A DNA stretch of 6,700 nucleotides from an uncultured Gammaproteobacteria bacterium (GTDB lineage: Bacteria; Pseudomonadota; Gammaproteobacteria; UBA9214), in contig CAJQPV010000186.1 of NCBI GenBank assembly GCA_905480305.1, positions 1 through 6,700 of the forward strand, read 5' to 3'. Position numbers and translations under genes: made by a program. Shown in pieces: positions 5,866 to 6,700 of this stretch. Position 1 is the first letter of the stretch. Every line of letters begins with the position of its first letter. Below the pieces are notes generated by a model, which worked only from the letters and a program-made list of their open reading frames with translations, searched no databases and was not told the DNA's origin.

Positions 5866-6700
5866 ATGAGTCTAGTACCTTGTTACCGCGCAGCACACCT
5901 GCGCCCCTACCTTGACTTGCTGCGCGACATCGGTACGCCGCTGGAGCGCGGCTTGCGCCAGGCCAGACTGCCCACACTGTTTGCCGGTGGCGCCGACATC
6001 TACCTGCCCCAACTTCCCACGATGGAATTTCTGAAGAGTATGGTCCGGCGAGAAGGCATCGACGAGGTACCATTGCGCGCGCTTGGCAAGCTTCAGTTTT
6101 CCGATCTCAGCGAGCAGTTCCTCGCCAGGGCGGGTTGTGCGCCAACCCTGAAAGTCGCCCTTGAGGGCTTCCGCGCCCTGGCGCCTGTTGAGGACCCGCA
6201 TGTAGAGTTCTGGCTCAGCTACGGAGAAACGACGGTCAAGCTGTGCATGTTGCATAACTTTCCCCTGAACGCTCAGGACCAGTATTTCGAAGACTGGAAT
6301 GAACTACTGGTAATGATCGCCATCGTCCGGGCGTTCACTGAACCCGACTGGCAACCAACAGCCATGGCATTTCGTTCAACCATTATGCCCGGTCGGTATA
6401 CCGCGGAACAGTTCCCGAACACACGTTTCCTTAGTGGCCAGCAGGCTGTCTGGATTACCGTGCCACGGGAACTGTTGAGCTTGCCGCTTCGCGCCACACC
6501 CGATATCAGTCGATCGCACGCCAGCCTGGGCGCCGCGCCCCCAACCACTATCCATTTAAAAATGAATGTCGGTAGTTCGCTGAAGGCGGTGTTGTCCGCC
6601 TACCTGCCTGAGCAAATGCCAGGCATAGAGTTTGCTGCCGAAATTGCCGCGACCAGCGTCCGCACACTGCAGCGGCGCCTGAAGGAAAGTGCCCTGTCCT
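5866..6700 (+). CDS. AraC-family transcriptional regulator with N-terminal sensor domain (3' end beyond window)
   Basis: 278 residues are visible; the frame is open at the right edge. Residues about 15-205 match the arabinose-binding-like sensor domain (PF12625 type) found in environmental AraC regulators: YLDLLRDIGTPLERGLRQAR near the start, LALGKLQFSDL-type text around 78-85, and VEFWLSYGE with LLVMIAIVRAF further on. A linker leads to LKAVLSAYLPEQMPGIEFAA (about 244-263) and then the first helix-turn-helix, EIAATSVRTLQRRLKESALS, where the window ends. The second helix-turn-helix is expected outside. The start at 5866 is backed by AAAGGTG eight bases upstream. It is divergent from the small AraC gene and the envelope operon, a usual arrangement for a regulator and its target, so control of the operon is likely but inferred. 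The effector is unknown. Confidence 0.93.
   Translation, partial: MSLVPCYRAAHLRPYLDLLRDIGTPLERGLRQARLPTLFAGGADIYLPQLPTMEFLKSMVRREGIDEVPLRALGKLQFSDLSEQFLARAGCAPTLKVALEGFRALAPVEDPHVEFWLSYGETTVKLCMLHNFPLNAQDQYFEDWNELLVMIAIVRAFTEPDWQPTAMAFRSTIMPGRYTAEQFPNTRFLSGQQAVWITVPRELLSLPLRATPDISRSHASLGAAPPTTIHLKMNVGSSLKAVLSAYLPEQMPGIEFAAEIAATSVRTLQRRLKESALS

Noticed and set aside
5872..6255. Minus-strand open frame of 127 codons, and the one at 6273-6548
   Set aside because: Both are antisense to the plus-strand AraC gene, whose sensor and helix-turn-helix text is clear.

Overview
The window looks like a mid-to-high G+C Gram-negative chromosome, most likely an environmental gammaproteobacterium. This rests on Sec-type signal peptides, an outer-membrane beta-barrel protein, AraC regulators of the large environmental type and strong AAGGAG-like ribosome binding sites. 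The assignment is an inference from gene style, because no rRNA or other phylogenetic marker is present.

Layout, read from right to left because most genes are on the minus strand. At the right edge (5866-6700, plus) is an AraC-family regulator with its N-terminal sensor domain, cut by the window end within its DNA-binding domain. A 279-bp A+T-rich intergenic region rich in short inverted repeats separates it from a divergent minus-strand gene (5245-5586) that encodes only an AraC-type DNA-binding domain. Then come four exported or envelope proteins, all on the minus strand: a beta-barrel outer-membrane protein of the 'transporter/neuromedin U-like' family (4042-5127), and three DUF1254/DUF1214 proteins in tandem (2419-3936, 883-2349, and 1-869, the last running off the left edge). 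All four start with a signal peptide.

The four envelope genes read as one co-oriented operon (gaps of 105, 69 and about 13 bp). The last junction has a Shine-Dalgarno overlapping the preceding stop codon. The outer-membrane protein probably provides an outer-membrane pore or uptake function and the DUF1254/DUF1214 proteins act in the periplasm, but the substrate cannot be read from the sequence. The AraC regulators are the obvious candidates for control. The first and third DUF1254 proteins are clear paralogues, while the middle one is a divergent subfamily.

The points most worth a second look are: the sensor-less AraC opposite a related full-length AraC; the triple DUF1254 array with a barrel protein, which is an uncharacterised envelope system; and dense inverted repeats in the three larger non-coding gaps and one strong hairpin before the middle DUF1254 gene. 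None of the hairpins has the U-run of an intrinsic terminator. No RNA genes, insertion sequences, CRISPR arrays or attachment sites were seen.
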